From Henriciella marina DSM 19595 (GTDB lineage: Bacteria > Pseudomonadota > Alphaproteobacteria > Caulobacterales > Hyphomonadaceae): DNA of 64,000 nt. The stretch lies in contig NZ_AQXT01000002.1 in assembly GCF_000376805.1 (NCBI RefSeq), forward strand, positions 806,001-870,000, given 5' to 3'. The translations under genes and the position numbers were made by a program. This document shows, piece after piece, positions 36,633-45,087 of this stretch (position 1 is the stretch's first letter; every line of letters starts with the position of its first letter). The notes under the pieces are model-generated. The model saw only the letters and a program-made list of their open reading frames with translations, was not told where the DNA came from and searched no databases.

Positions 36633-37277
36633 ATGCAGGCTCCGCTTCCCTATCCAATAACGGGCGCAAAAGCCCTCCGGCGACCGCCGACCATCGACAA
36701 GTTTCGTGCTGTGAACGTCCGGCCCGTTCAGTCCCTCGATGATCTGCAGCGCATATTTGCCATAAGGGCAGCCATCTTCATGGCAGAGCAGAGCTGTCCC
36801 TATGACGAAGAATATGACGGCAATGATCTGGCCGCCCTCCACCTGATTGCATCCATCGGGCGCGAACCCGTCGGAACACTGCGACTTCGCTGGTTCGCCA
36901 GCTTCGGTAAGATCGAACGAGTCTGCATCCTGCCGTCCATGCGTGGCCGGCATATTGAGCGCATCCTGCTTGCCCACGCCCTCGAAATCGCGGCGCGCAA
37001 AGGTTACACGCTCATGATCGGCCAGATCCAGGCGCGCCTCTGGCCGCTCTGGTCGAGGGTACTGCATTGCGAGCTTCAGGAAGGCCGGCAGGGCTTCAGC
37101 TTCTCCGACTATGAGTATACTGAAATCGACATTCCGGTTCCGTCTCATCCAGACGCGCTCGGCCCCGATAGCGACCCCTTCATTCTTATCCGTCCCGAAG
37201 GCGACTGGGACCGAAAGGGTATCCTCGAAGAATCTGCAGAGCGATCGGGGACGCAGGCGGCGGAAAAAGCTGCTTAG
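36633..37277 (+). CDS. GNAT family acetyltransferase (ElaA-like)
   Basis: The 214-residue protein has a GNAT domain: FAIRAAIFMAEQSCPYDEEYDGNDLAALHLI resembles the ElaA/YjcF start (VFVVEQ.C.Y...D..D..A.HL). The acetyl-CoA loop follows as RVCILPSMRGRHIERILLAHALEIA. The frame opens at 36423 inside the preceding gene; the ATG at 36633 is 2 bp after its stop and is the sensible start. The tail beyond about residue 160 is not part of the domain. Its substrate is unknown; the pairing with 36058 hints at joint action. Confidence 0.85.
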   Translation: MQAPLPYPITGAKALRRPPTIDKFRAVNVRPVQSLDDLQRIFAIRAAIFMAEQSCPYDEEYDGNDLAALHLIASIGREPVGTLRLRWFASFGKIERVCILPSMRGRHIERILLAHALEIAARKGYTLMIGQIQARLWPLWSRVLHCELQEGRQGFSFSDYEYTEIDIPVPSHPDALGPDSDPFILIRPEGDWDRKGILEESAERSGTQAAEKAA

Positions 37278-37396
37278 TCAGCTGGCGAAACCGGCGCGGC
37301 GCGAAACACCGCCCAGACACCGCCGGAACACCCTCAGCGCACTCTCCTCGCACCAGAGTTTCCGCCCCCTGACATCTCCCGTCTAGGCTCTCTGCC

Positions 37397-37795
37397 ATGA
37401 TCGCCCGTGACTGGATCTTCGAAACCCTCGGCATGCTGGACCTCAGGTACTGGCCCATCTTCCTGTGGGAGCTTTACTGGCTCGATCGCTACCTGGACGC
37501 CCGCCGTGCCGAACACAGCTCAGGCCTCATCGGCTTTGCAGTCTGCAAGAAGGGCCGCGTCTATATCACGCTGCAGGCTTTCGGGGATGAACCGTCACAA
37601 CAAGCTGACTGGACAGACTTCGCCCCACGCGCCCCATGGCAACGGCTCGCGCCGGGAAGTGTGGTTCAGCGACTGCTCGGAACGGCAGCTAATGCACACG
37701 GCTGCATCAACCTGATTCCAGATGCTCACCAGACCACACGCTCAGTCCTGCCAAGGCTGATGCAGCATAACGGCCTGCTTCTGCAGCCGCCCTGA
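37397..37795 (+). CDS. Hypothetical protein
   Basis: The open frame of 132 residues starts MIARDWIFETLGM and has a Trp/Tyr-rich first third (DLRYWPIFLWELYWLDRYLDARR). It then has a region with VCKKGRVYITLQAFGD. No family is recognised; there is no signal peptide or membrane segment. It starts 119 bp after the GNAT gene on the same strand. Codon use looks like neighbouring genes, which supports it being coding. Confidence 0.55.
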   Translation: MIARDWIFETLGMLDLRYWPIFLWELYWLDRYLDARRAEHSSGLIGFAVCKKGRVYITLQAFGDEPSQQADWTDFAPRAPWQRLAPGSVVQRLLGTAANAHGCINLIPDAHQTTRSVLPRLMQHNGLLLQPP

Positions 37796-37920
37796 CCCAC
37801 AGGCCGAATGTCCGCAGATACATGCGGATGCAGGTATCCATGCCGCTATAGACAAACCATCCGCCGCAGCCACCGGGCCCGCGGCCGCAGGTGCTGCTTC
37901 ATGTTTGGGATACTGAAGAA

Positions 37921-38010
37921 TGGCGGAGGGACGGGGATTCGAACCCCGGGAACGCTTGCACGCTCGCTAGTTTTCAAGACTAGTGCATTCAACCACTCTG
38001 CCATCCCTCC
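37921..38010 (-). tRNA. tRNA-Ser (anticodon TGA)
   Basis: Read on the minus strand, the 90-nt gene starts GGAGGGATGG. It has anticodon stem CTAGT/ACTAG with loop CTTGAAA (anticodon at 37974-37976), a long variable arm with GCGAGCGTGCAAGCGTTC, T-loop GTTCGAATCC and an encoded CCA (37921-37923 as TGG on the plus strand). The long variable arm marks class II tRNA-Ser. Confidence 0.96.
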
Positions 38011-38242
38011 GCGTGGGGCGCTCTTTCTGACATTATGCGAGCAAATGCAAGAGCAGTGCTGAACCTCAATTCTGCCTTATTCCAGCGCGACCTGTCGCGT
38101 CAGAGGGTTAGGCGAAGAAACCCTTTGTTTGTAATTTCCGTCGTAATGAAACCAGTTGGGGCAGGGGCCCAGGCTGGTTTCGATCCAGCACATCGGCTGC
38201 ACGCTGGCAGCCGGTGAAAACCTGAACAGAAGACGAGGTCCC

Positions 38243-39280
38243 ATGGCGACATCGCATCGAGCATCCAAGAAAACCCTGGCGAGCCTGCTGGTCATTGGGC
38301 TTGTGGCACTGCCAGCCCGGGCGGATGATATGGACCGGGACCTTTCCCGCGCCCATATAGACATTGCGCCCATATATACCGGGCAGCTGCTTCGGACGTC
38401 ATCTGCCACGTCATCCTTCGTCGCCGCCAAAGAGAGCGGCATTGCCTCGTGGTATGGCCGGGCCTTCAACGGCCGGCCCACAGCGAGCGGCGAAATCTTC
38501 AACGCAGATGCACTGACAGCAGCTCACCCGAACCTTCCTTTGCCCAGCCTGGTGAAAGTGACAAATCAGGCCAATGGCCGTGAAATCGTCGTGCGCGTAA
38601 ACGATCGCGGCCCGTTCACAGGCGGCCGGATCATCGATCTTTCGCGCCGCGCCGCCGAAACGCTCGGCATGCTGGAGCAGGGGACGGCAACCGTCACGCT
38701 CGATTATATCGGCCCTGCGCCGCGCAAACAGACAGTTCAATTCGACGATAGTGCCTCATTCCAGCCGAGTGTGGGCCCAAACGCGGCGAGCGCGCTCGAA
38801 CAACAGAAAGCCAAGCCAACCCTTTACAACGACACCTTGCTTGGCGGCGTAGAGCCGTCTCTCGGCGTGCCGGACCCTGGCAAACGCATCGCGACACCTG
38901 CAAAGCTGCAAGAGCCGCGGCCGCTGAAGCCTGAGGTCGAGACGCAGACAGCCCAGCAACAGCCAGAGCCACCGATAGAACGGGGGCAGGCCAGCATTCG
39001 CCCTTACAACGTCGCGTCTGACCCGACGGAAAATTCAGCAATGCCGCTCGGTCCGCAAGTCTTCATCCAGATCGGCGCTTTCACGCGTATCGACAATGCC
39101 GAGGCGGTGTCAGAGCGTCTGCGCGGCCAGTTTGAGACCGATATCGAAGCGATCCGGATTGAAAACGCAGACTATTTCCGCGTCTTTGCCGGCCCGTTCG
39201 CAACGCGCGATGCTGGAGAGACAGCGCGCCAGACCCTAAGCACTCTGGGACTTGGTGAGGGTTTTCTGGTTCTGCGCTAG
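38243..39280 (+). CDS. rlpA: Septal ring lytic transglycosylase RlpA family protein with SPOR domain
   Basis: The 345-residue secreted protein has a signal peptide ending near LPARADD, a double-psi beta-barrel (about 66-146) with ASWYGRAFNGRPTASGE, Glu84, His95 in LTAAHPNLP and Asp121 in VNDRGPF, then a Pro/Gln-rich linker and a C-terminal SPOR domain (VFIQIGAFTRIDNAEAVSERL). It would bind denuded glycan at the septum and cleave peptidoglycan. The ATG at 38243, with GAGG upstream, is chosen; the frame opens at 38156. A degenerate paralogue follows. Confidence 0.9.
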   Translation: MATSHRASKKTLASLLVIGLVALPARADDMDRDLSRAHIDIAPIYTGQLLRTSSATSSFVAAKESGIASWYGRAFNGRPTASGEIFNADALTAAHPNLPLPSLVKVTNQANGREIVVRVNDRGPFTGGRIIDLSRRAAETLGMLEQGTATVTLDYIGPAPRKQTVQFDDSASFQPSVGPNAASALEQQKAKPTLYNDTLLGGVEPSLGVPDPGKRIATPAKLQEPRPLKPEVETQTAQQQPEPPIERGQASIRPYNVASDPTENSAMPLGPQVFIQIGAFTRIDNAEAVSERLRGQFETDIEAIRIENADYFRVFAGPFATRDAGETARQTLSTLGLGEGFLVLR

Positions 39281-39462
39281 ATCCCGCTACTGGCGGGCCC
39301 GGCGCAACCTGTAAGCAAATTCCTACCTGAACCCCTGCAAACTTTCACTTCAGCTTCAATTGACCTCTACCTTCTTACTCTACTGTTCAAGTTGACCGAA
39401 TAAATCGGTCCGTGCCCCGGCAGAATGTCGGACACGAAAATAGACTTCAGAATGAGGTTCCT

Positions 39463-40416
39463 ATGGCTTTGAACGCCAGTACCGGGATACGTGCGCTCGT
39501 CGCAACGACATTTCTCGTTTCATCTTGTCAGGTATTTGCAACCGCTGATCCGCGTGTCGGCGCACCTATTGATTTCGTGCGCAAGACAGCGGCCCAGCAA
39601 AGCCATCGAACGCTAGCATCGCGGTCAGTCTCTGGCGCCATGCCAAGGCCGAACCCGTCTGCAGCGCATGACACCTGGCGGGGGCCGGTGACCCGGACAG
39701 GCTCCGGCACGCTTCCATCTGTCAGGCAGAAGATCCGCTTTGCCTATCCGGGAAGCGTCCCCCCCGCCAACCTGACGTCTCCCCGGTCGCCCACCATGCG
39801 CGCCGCTGCTCCATCTGGCAGCTTTACGAACATGGTGTCGGTTTCCCCATCCCTTGTTTCTGGTGGTACTATGACCGCCGGACATGCGAGCCTGCCACTC
39901 AACAGTCTGGCTCACGTCCTAAACCCGGCGACAGGCCGTGAGATTGTCGTGCGCATTTCATCGCGCACATCGGCGGAGCGGGCAGATACACTCGCCTTGT
40001 CTACCCACGCCGCAGAAATGCTTGGCGTGTCGGCGGCAAACCGCAATGAGGTTGAGGTTAGTTATCTTGGCCCTGCGCCACTGGAGGCCCGCACTGCGCC
40101 GCAAGAGCAGCCCATGACGCCGGCGCCGCGCCCGCAACCGGTGGCACCAGCGCCCGTTCCGCAGAAGCCGGTGCAGACAGCCGAGTCCTCTGGTCTGTTT
40201 GTCCAGATCGGGTCTTTCACAAAGCCCGGGTCAGCCAGCTCGGTCGCGAACCGCGTGACCTCAGGCCTGCCGAACGATGTAAGGACGGTCGACGTCAATG
40301 GCACAACTTATCACCGTGTCATGGTCGGTCCATTTCGCGACCGCGCCGCGGCCAACCGGGCCCGGAGCAGCCTGCAGTCGCAAGGGTTTCGCGACGGGTT
40401 CGTCACGCAGGGCTGA
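39463..40416 (+). CDS. Degenerate RlpA-like lipoprotein with SPOR domain
   Basis: The 317-residue protein has an N-terminal signal with lipobox VSSC (Cys22), a low-complexity Ser/Pro-rich middle, a barrel remnant (MTAGHASLPLNSLAHVLNPATGREIVVRI), a Pro-rich linker and a SPOR domain (LFVQIGSFTKPGSASSVANRV). It aligns to the preceding RlpA over the barrel. The Asp of VNDRGPF is replaced (ISSRTSA), and the ASWYG...SGE part with the catalytic Glu is missing; only the His remains. Likely a tandem duplicate that no longer cuts glycan but still binds the septum. The ATG 39463 is chosen over 39412. Confidence 0.72.
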   Translation: MALNASTGIRALVATTFLVSSCQVFATADPRVGAPIDFVRKTAAQQSHRTLASRSVSGAMPRPNPSAAHDTWRGPVTRTGSGTLPSVRQKIRFAYPGSVPPANLTSPRSPTMRAAAPSGSFTNMVSVSPSLVSGGTMTAGHASLPLNSLAHVLNPATGREIVVRISSRTSAERADTLALSTHAAEMLGVSAANRNEVEVSYLGPAPLEARTAPQEQPMTPAPRPQPVAPAPVPQKPVQTAESSGLFVQIGSFTKPGSASSVANRVTSGLPNDVRTVDVNGTTYHRVMVGPFRDRAAANRARSSLQSQGFRDGFVTQG

Positions 40417-40507
40417 TACAGCCGGGTGCATTGACCCGGGTTCCAAAACGCCGTCACTGGTTTAGGTTGCAGATCAGAAGATCCTGCCAGCCTCCGGAGA
40501 CCATGAA

Positions 40508-41665
40508 ATGCCCCGCCTGAACTTGTTTGCTGCTATCCTCGTCATGTTTGGGGCCGGCCTGCCTGCCAGCGCGCAGTATATCGATACAGAAGCGGAATTT
40601 GCGGTCATCATGGATTATGAGACCGGCGATGTTCTTTATTCAAAGCGCGGCAACGAGGAGATGATCCCTGCCTCGATGACGAAGATCATGACCGCTCACG
40701 TCATCTATGACGCCATCGAAAAGGGTGAGCTCTCGCTGGACGACACGCTGGTCGTCAGCGAACGTGCCTGGCGTGAAGGCGGCTGGGCAACTGGCGGCTC
40801 CACGATGGGCCTCGAGATCGGCGAAACGCCGACAGTCGAGGAGCTCCTCCGCGGCGTTATCGTGCTCTCCGGGAATGATGCCTGCATCGTGCTCGCAGAA
40901 GGCCTGTCGGGCTCAGAGGAAGCTTTTGCCGACCGGATGACAGACGTTGCCCGGGAAATGGGCCTGTCGTCCGCAAATTTCGAGAATGCCAGCGGCCTCC
41001 CAGCTGAGGGGCACGTCATTTCGGCGATCGATCTTGCCAAGCTGGCGGCCGCTGAGATCCGCAATTATCCGCAATATTACAAATACTATTCAGAGCTCGA
41101 GATGACCTGGAATGGCATCACGCAGGGCAATCGCAACCCGCTGCTCTACACGATGGAAGGCGCAGACGGCCTGAAGACAGGTCACCTCGAAGCCTCCGGC
41201 TACGGCCTGACCGCATCTGCTGAGCGCGATGGCCAGCGCATGATCATGGTCCTGAACGGACTTCCAAGCTCGCAGGCACGCTATGACGAATCCCAGCGCC
41301 TGATGCGTCTGGCGTTCACGGCCTTCGATACACGCACCGTCGAACCAACCGAAGAACCGATTGCAGAGCTTCCGGTTTGGAATGGAGAGGCACGGTCCGT
41401 TGGCGTTCGTCTTGCGTCCGAGTTTCGCGTAGCAGGCCACAAGCGGGCTTTCGACGAAGCCAATGCCGAAATCGTCTTCGACGGCCCTCTCAGAGCGCCG
41501 ATCGCCGCTGGCGATGAGATCGCCACGCTCGTCGTCACGATGGAAGGCAAGGACGTCCCGGTGACCGCGCCGCTCGTCGCGACTGAATCGGTCGGCGAGC
41601 TTGGCTTCATGGGCCGCGCGATCGAAGGGCTCAGCCTGAAAATGGGTGGCGGCACGGCAGAATGA
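40508..41665 (+). CDS. D-alanyl-D-alanine carboxypeptidase (PBP5/6 family, peptidase S11)
   Basis: The 385-residue penicillin-binding protein has a signal peptide ending at PASAQYIDTE and the three active-site motifs: SMTK (Ser acyl-enzyme), SGN and KTG in GLKTGHLEASGYGLTASA. A C-terminal beta-rich PBP5-type domain follows. It trims the terminal D-Ala from pentapeptide stems. GGAG lies 8 bp before the ATG, and its stop overlaps the tmk start (ATGA). Confidence 0.95.
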   Translation: MPRLNLFAAILVMFGAGLPASAQYIDTEAEFAVIMDYETGDVLYSKRGNEEMIPASMTKIMTAHVIYDAIEKGELSLDDTLVVSERAWREGGWATGGSTMGLEIGETPTVEELLRGVIVLSGNDACIVLAEGLSGSEEAFADRMTDVAREMGLSSANFENASGLPAEGHVISAIDLAKLAAAEIRNYPQYYKYYSELEMTWNGITQGNRNPLLYTMEGADGLKTGHLEASGYGLTASAERDGQRMIMVLNGLPSSQARYDESQRLMRLAFTAFDTRTVEPTEEPIAELPVWNGEARSVGVRLASEFRVAGHKRAFDEANAEIVFDGPLRAPIAAGDEIATLVVTMEGKDVPVTAPLVATESVGELGFMGRAIEGLSLKMGGGTAE

Positions 41666-42282
41666 CCCGCCGCGGGCGTTTCATAACGGTTGAAGGCGGG
41701 GAAGGCACTGGCAAGTCAACGCTGATTGCCGGCCTTGAAACTCACCTCCTGGACGACGGCATCGCGGTCACGGTAACGAGAGAACCCGGCGGCACCCAGC
41801 TTGCCGAGGCTGTCCGTGCGCTTGTACTCTCACCACCGGGCGGACATCGCTGGAGCGCACTCAGCGAAGCGCTTCTGGTATATGCCGCGCGCCGTGACCA
41901 CCTGGAGAACATCATCATTCCCGCGCTTGAGGCGGGCGCATGGGTCATCTGTGACCGGTTTGCGGATTCGACCCGGGTATACCAGGGGCTAGGTGGCCTC
42001 GATCAAGACAGCATCGATACGCTGGACAAACTCGTCGTCGGCACCTCCCAGCCCGACCGGACGCTTATTCTCGACGGGCCTGTTCAGGATCTGCTCTCTC
42101 GGCGCCGCGACAGGGGGATGTCGGACGTCTTCGAGTCCATGCCGATCGACTTCCATGAAAAGGTCCGCGAAGCATTTCTGGATATCGCCTCCCGTGATCC
42201 AGAGCGCTGCAGGGTCATCGATGCCATGCAGGCGCCTGATGATGTCCTGAAGGCGGCGCTCTCCAAACTGCACGAGGATTGA
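41662..42282 (+). CDS. tmk: Thymidylate kinase
   Basis: The 206-residue kinase phosphorylates dTMP. P-loop VEGGEGTGKSTLIAGLE, the TREPGGTQLAEAVR motif, and DRFADSTRVYQGLGG are diagnostic; the lid region RRRDRGMSDVFES has the basic residues expected. It overlaps the carboxypeptidase by 4 bp and its stop shares bases with the holB start, forming a tight operon. Confidence 0.97.
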   Translation: MTRRGRFITVEGGEGTGKSTLIAGLETHLLDDGIAVTVTREPGGTQLAEAVRALVLSPPGGHRWSALSEALLVYAARRDHLENIIIPALEAGAWVICDRFADSTRVYQGLGGLDQDSIDTLDKLVVGTSQPDRTLILDGPVQDLLSRRRDRGMSDVFESMPIDFHEKVREAFLDIASRDPERCRVIDAMQAPDDVLKAALSKLHED

Positions 42283-43229
42283 TGATGAGCGAGATTGCCC
42301 TTCCGCTTTTCGGGCATGAGACCGCCCAGAAGAAATTCCTCAAAGCCCGCGATGGCGGGCGTCTTCATCATGCCTGGATCATAGAAGGCCCGTCCGGCAT
42401 CGGAAAATCGCGCTTCGCTATTCGTCTTGCCGCGATGCTGCTTGGGGCGAAACCTGCCGGACCTGATGTTGCGGCAGCATCAATAGACGACCCGGTGATG
42501 CAGAAGATCACGTCCTCGGGCCACCCCGACCTCAAACACGTTCAACGCGGCCTCAATGACAAGGGAAACCTGAAACAGGACATCTCGGTCGAGCAGATCC
42601 GCGAACTCAACGGCTTTTTCTCGCTGAAGCCGGCCCTCGGCGGCTGGCGGGTCGGGATCCTCGACGCACTTGATGAGATGAACGCAAACGGCCGAAACGC
42701 ATTGTTGAAGACACTGGAAGAGCCACCGGCGCGGGCGATCCTGTTCCTGATCTCTCATGGCACAGTTCCCGTGCTCGCGACGATCCGGTCACGCTGTCAG
42801 ACCCTCAGACTAAACACGCTCTCGGATGAGGATACGCTCCGGGCGCTGAAGGCCCAGAATTCCGAAACGCCTGAACAGACCGCAACGCTGGTCAAGGGCC
42901 GGCCAGGACGTGCCGAGGAGCTGACCGGGACCAAAGTCCTTGCTGCGGCCCATGCGGCGCGCAGTCTGCTCAAAGCCTTTCCCAAACCGAATGATGCAAC
43001 GCTCGCCACAGCCATTCAGGCCGCAGCTGAAGACGAGACATCCTTTGCTGTCTTCGCAGATGAAATCATGAGCTGGGTTGGCGAGAAGGCGAATGACGCG
43101 CCGCACTGGGCCACGGTCTGGTTTGAACTTCAGCGCACTGTCGCCGCGCAGCGAAACCTGCACATGACACCGGTTCAGGCGGCGTCAAAACTGGTGACAG
43201 GCCTTCAATCCGGCGCCGCAAAGGGCTAG
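42282..43229 (+). CDS. holB: DNA polymerase III delta' subunit
   Basis: The 315-residue clamp-loader subunit has an AAA+ fold with the altered P-loop EGPSGIGKSRFAIRLAAML, VGILDALDEMNANGRNALLKTLEEPP and ILFLISHGTVPVLATIRSRCQTLRL with the sensor and SRC motifs. ATG at 42282 shares its A with the tmk TGA; the next ATG at 42285 is equally likely, and a TTG at 42279 would be third choice. Confidence 0.95.
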   Translation: MMSEIALPLFGHETAQKKFLKARDGGRLHHAWIIEGPSGIGKSRFAIRLAAMLLGAKPAGPDVAAASIDDPVMQKITSSGHPDLKHVQRGLNDKGNLKQDISVEQIRELNGFFSLKPALGGWRVGILDALDEMNANGRNALLKTLEEPPARAILFLISHGTVPVLATIRSRCQTLRLNTLSDEDTLRALKAQNSETPEQTATLVKGRPGRAEELTGTKVLAAAHAARSLLKAFPKPNDATLATAIQAAAEDETSFAVFADEIMSWVGEKANDAPHWATVWFELQRTVAAQRNLHMTPVQAASKLVTGLQSGAAKG

Positions 43230-43239
43230 TCGCTACCTC

Positions 43240-44013
43240 ATGTTCGACACGCACGTAAATCTCCACGCAGAGGCCTTCGAAGACGACCGCGAGGAGGTTC
43301 TGGCCCGAGCGCGCCAAGCCGGCGTAAAGCGCTTCCTCGCGATCTGTGACCGTTTCGACAATTACGAGACGGTGAAGGCAATCGCGGACGCCAATGAGGA
43401 CATCTGGAACACGGCCGGCGTTCATCCGCACCATGCCAAGGATTTCCCGGACCTGACGGTCGAGGCACTTCTGACCGCTGCTGCCGACCCCAAAACCGTT
43501 GCGATAGGGGAGACGGGCCTCGACTTCCATTACGGGTATTCCGCAGAACAGGACCAGGTCGCAAATTTTCGCCGTCATATAGATGCGGCGCGCCGGTCAG
43601 GCTTGCCGCTTGTCGTTCACACACGGGAAGCAGACGAAATGACGGCCGATCTGCTCGAAAGCGAATACAAGAACGGTTCGTTCCGTATTCTTTTGCACTG
43701 TTATACGGGTGGGCAGGACCTTGCAGACCGCGGCGTCGCGCTCGGCGCCTATTTCTCGGTCTCAGGCATTCTCTCTTTCAAGAGCGCCAAGGATGTCCGC
43801 TCAGTTGTATCGACGGTGCCGCTCGACCGGGTCATCCTGGAAACCGATTGTCCTTATCTCGCGCCAGTACCTTACCGGGGTCGCCGTAATGAGCCGGCCT
43901 ATCTGCCACATGTCGCGGATGCTCTGGCAGAGTTGCACAATATGTCTCGCGAAGAAATAGCATCTATTTGTGAACATAATGCTCTGCAATTATTCAATAA
44001 AATACCATCATGA
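43240..44013 (+). CDS. TatD family hydrolase
   Basis: The 257-residue amidohydrolase-fold protein is probably a 3'-5' DNA/RNA exonuclease or a related phosphoesterase. The fold motifs GVHPHHA, AIGETGLDFHY, VVHTREAD, LLHCYTGG and ETDCPYLAPVPYRGRRNEP are present. The first metal motif, normally DxHxH, reads DTHVNLH, so the second His is replaced by Asn, a feature of a TatD subgroup. It lies 10 bp after holB and overlaps the MBL gene by 4 bp. metG, usually between holB and tatD in this clade, is absent here. Confidence 0.9.
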   Translation: MFDTHVNLHAEAFEDDREEVLARARQAGVKRFLAICDRFDNYETVKAIADANEDIWNTAGVHPHHAKDFPDLTVEALLTAAADPKTVAIGETGLDFHYGYSAEQDQVANFRRHIDAARRSGLPLVVHTREADEMTADLLESEYKNGSFRILLHCYTGGQDLADRGVALGAYFSVSGILSFKSAKDVRSVVSTVPLDRVILETDCPYLAPVPYRGRRNEPAYLPHVADALAELHNMSREEIASICEHNALQLFNKIPS

Positions 44014-44822
44014 CAGGTCAGGGCCGCTTTACATTTCTTGGGACGGGGTCATCCGGCGGCGTACCACGTGTCGGGAATGACTGGGGCGACTGCGACCCGG
44101 CTGAGCCGCGCAACAGGCGGCGCCGGTGTTGCGCGCTCGTCGATGCCGGGCCAGTTGAGACACCAGACGAGTGCACACGCATTCTCATCGATTCCTCGCC
44201 TGAGCTGCGCGACCAGTTGCTTGACGCAGAGGTCAAGCATCTCGACGCGCTGGTCTATACACATGACCATGCAGACCAGTCGCACGGGATCGATGATGTT
44301 CGCGCGCTGGCGCTTCGCATGCGGCGACGTGTGCCGACCTATCTCGATGCACGGACAGCCAGCACGCTGACAGAGCGGTTCGGCTACTGTTTTGAAGGCC
44401 ATGGCGGCTACCCGCCCATCCTGGACAGGCAGGCCGACATCGTGCCGCTGGAGCCGTTCACGATCAGCGGAGAGGGCGGTCCGGTGACCTTTTTGCCTGT
44501 CGAACAGATGCACGGCAGGATCATGAGCCTCGGATTTCGAATGGGCAATCTTGCCTATTGCAATGACCTCCATGATTTCCCGCCAGAGAGCCTCAAGGCT
44601 ATAGCAGGGGTCGACATCATTGTTCTGGACGCGCTGCGCTATACAGAACATCCAAGCCATGCCCATCTGGACCGTGCGCTGGGTTGGATCGAGGAGATCG
44701 CACCGCGCGAAGCATGGCTGACGAATCTTCACATCGACATGGACTATCAGACGCTCTGCAAAGAGCTTCCGACGCATATCCGGCCGGCCTATGATGGCCT
44801 CTCCATCGATTTCACGCTCTGA
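44010..44822 (+). CDS. MBL-fold metallohydrolase (phosphoribosyl cyclic phosphodiesterase-like)
   Basis: The 270-residue protein has the MBL metal-binding motifs THDHADQSHGIDDVRAL, a central His in EQMHGRIMSLGFR, YCNDLHD and LTNLHIDMDY. An N-terminal FLGTGSSGGVPRVGNDWG segment matches PhnP-like proteins. It contains extra N-terminal residues with two cysteines (RRRCCAL). It overlaps tatD (ATGA), as is usual in Alphaproteobacteria. The substrate is not certain. Confidence 0.88.
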   Translation: MTGQGRFTFLGTGSSGGVPRVGNDWGDCDPAEPRNRRRRCCALVDAGPVETPDECTRILIDSSPELRDQLLDAEVKHLDALVYTHDHADQSHGIDDVRALALRMRRRVPTYLDARTASTLTERFGYCFEGHGGYPPILDRQADIVPLEPFTISGEGGPVTFLPVEQMHGRIMSLGFRMGNLAYCNDLHDFPPESLKAIAGVDIIVLDALRYTEHPSHAHLDRALGWIEEIAPREAWLTNLHIDMDYQTLCKELPTHIRPAYDGLSIDFTL

Positions 44823-44835
44823 ACCGTATGTCGTA

Positions 44836-44863
44836 ATTTCCCATAATATAGATTATGCGATCT
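44836..44863. other. Candidate dif-like Xer recombination site
   Basis: The 28 bp split into an 11-base left arm ending CATAA (44836-44846), a 6-base centre TATAGA and an 11-base right arm beginning TTATG (44853-44863). This is the XerC-centre-XerD layout of chromosomal dif sites. The core CATAA-N6-TTATG is identical to E. coli dif, but the outer arms differ. It lies in the 265-bp gene-free region between the MBL gene and mazG. The call rests on layout only. Confidence 0.4.
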
Positions 44864-45087
44864 TTGTTAGTTTGGACGAAGCCACTCCCTGACGCTGCCG
44901 TGCGCGGGATTTTAGTATATCGCGATCGCTGCCTGTCTCAGGCAATTCCGCTGGCTGTCCAGAACACGTTTGGCGAGCCAAGCTGAAAAACCTGGCACTC
45001 CCCTATTGTGCGCGAGGCCGCAAGCACGCCAGAAGGTTAACCGGATATCCGTACGACAAATCACACGCTGAATGGAGCTTCCCCGTT

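Noticed and set aside
37808-38062. 84-codon open frame through tRNA-Ser
   Set aside because: It crosses the tRNA gene and has no RBS or similarity.
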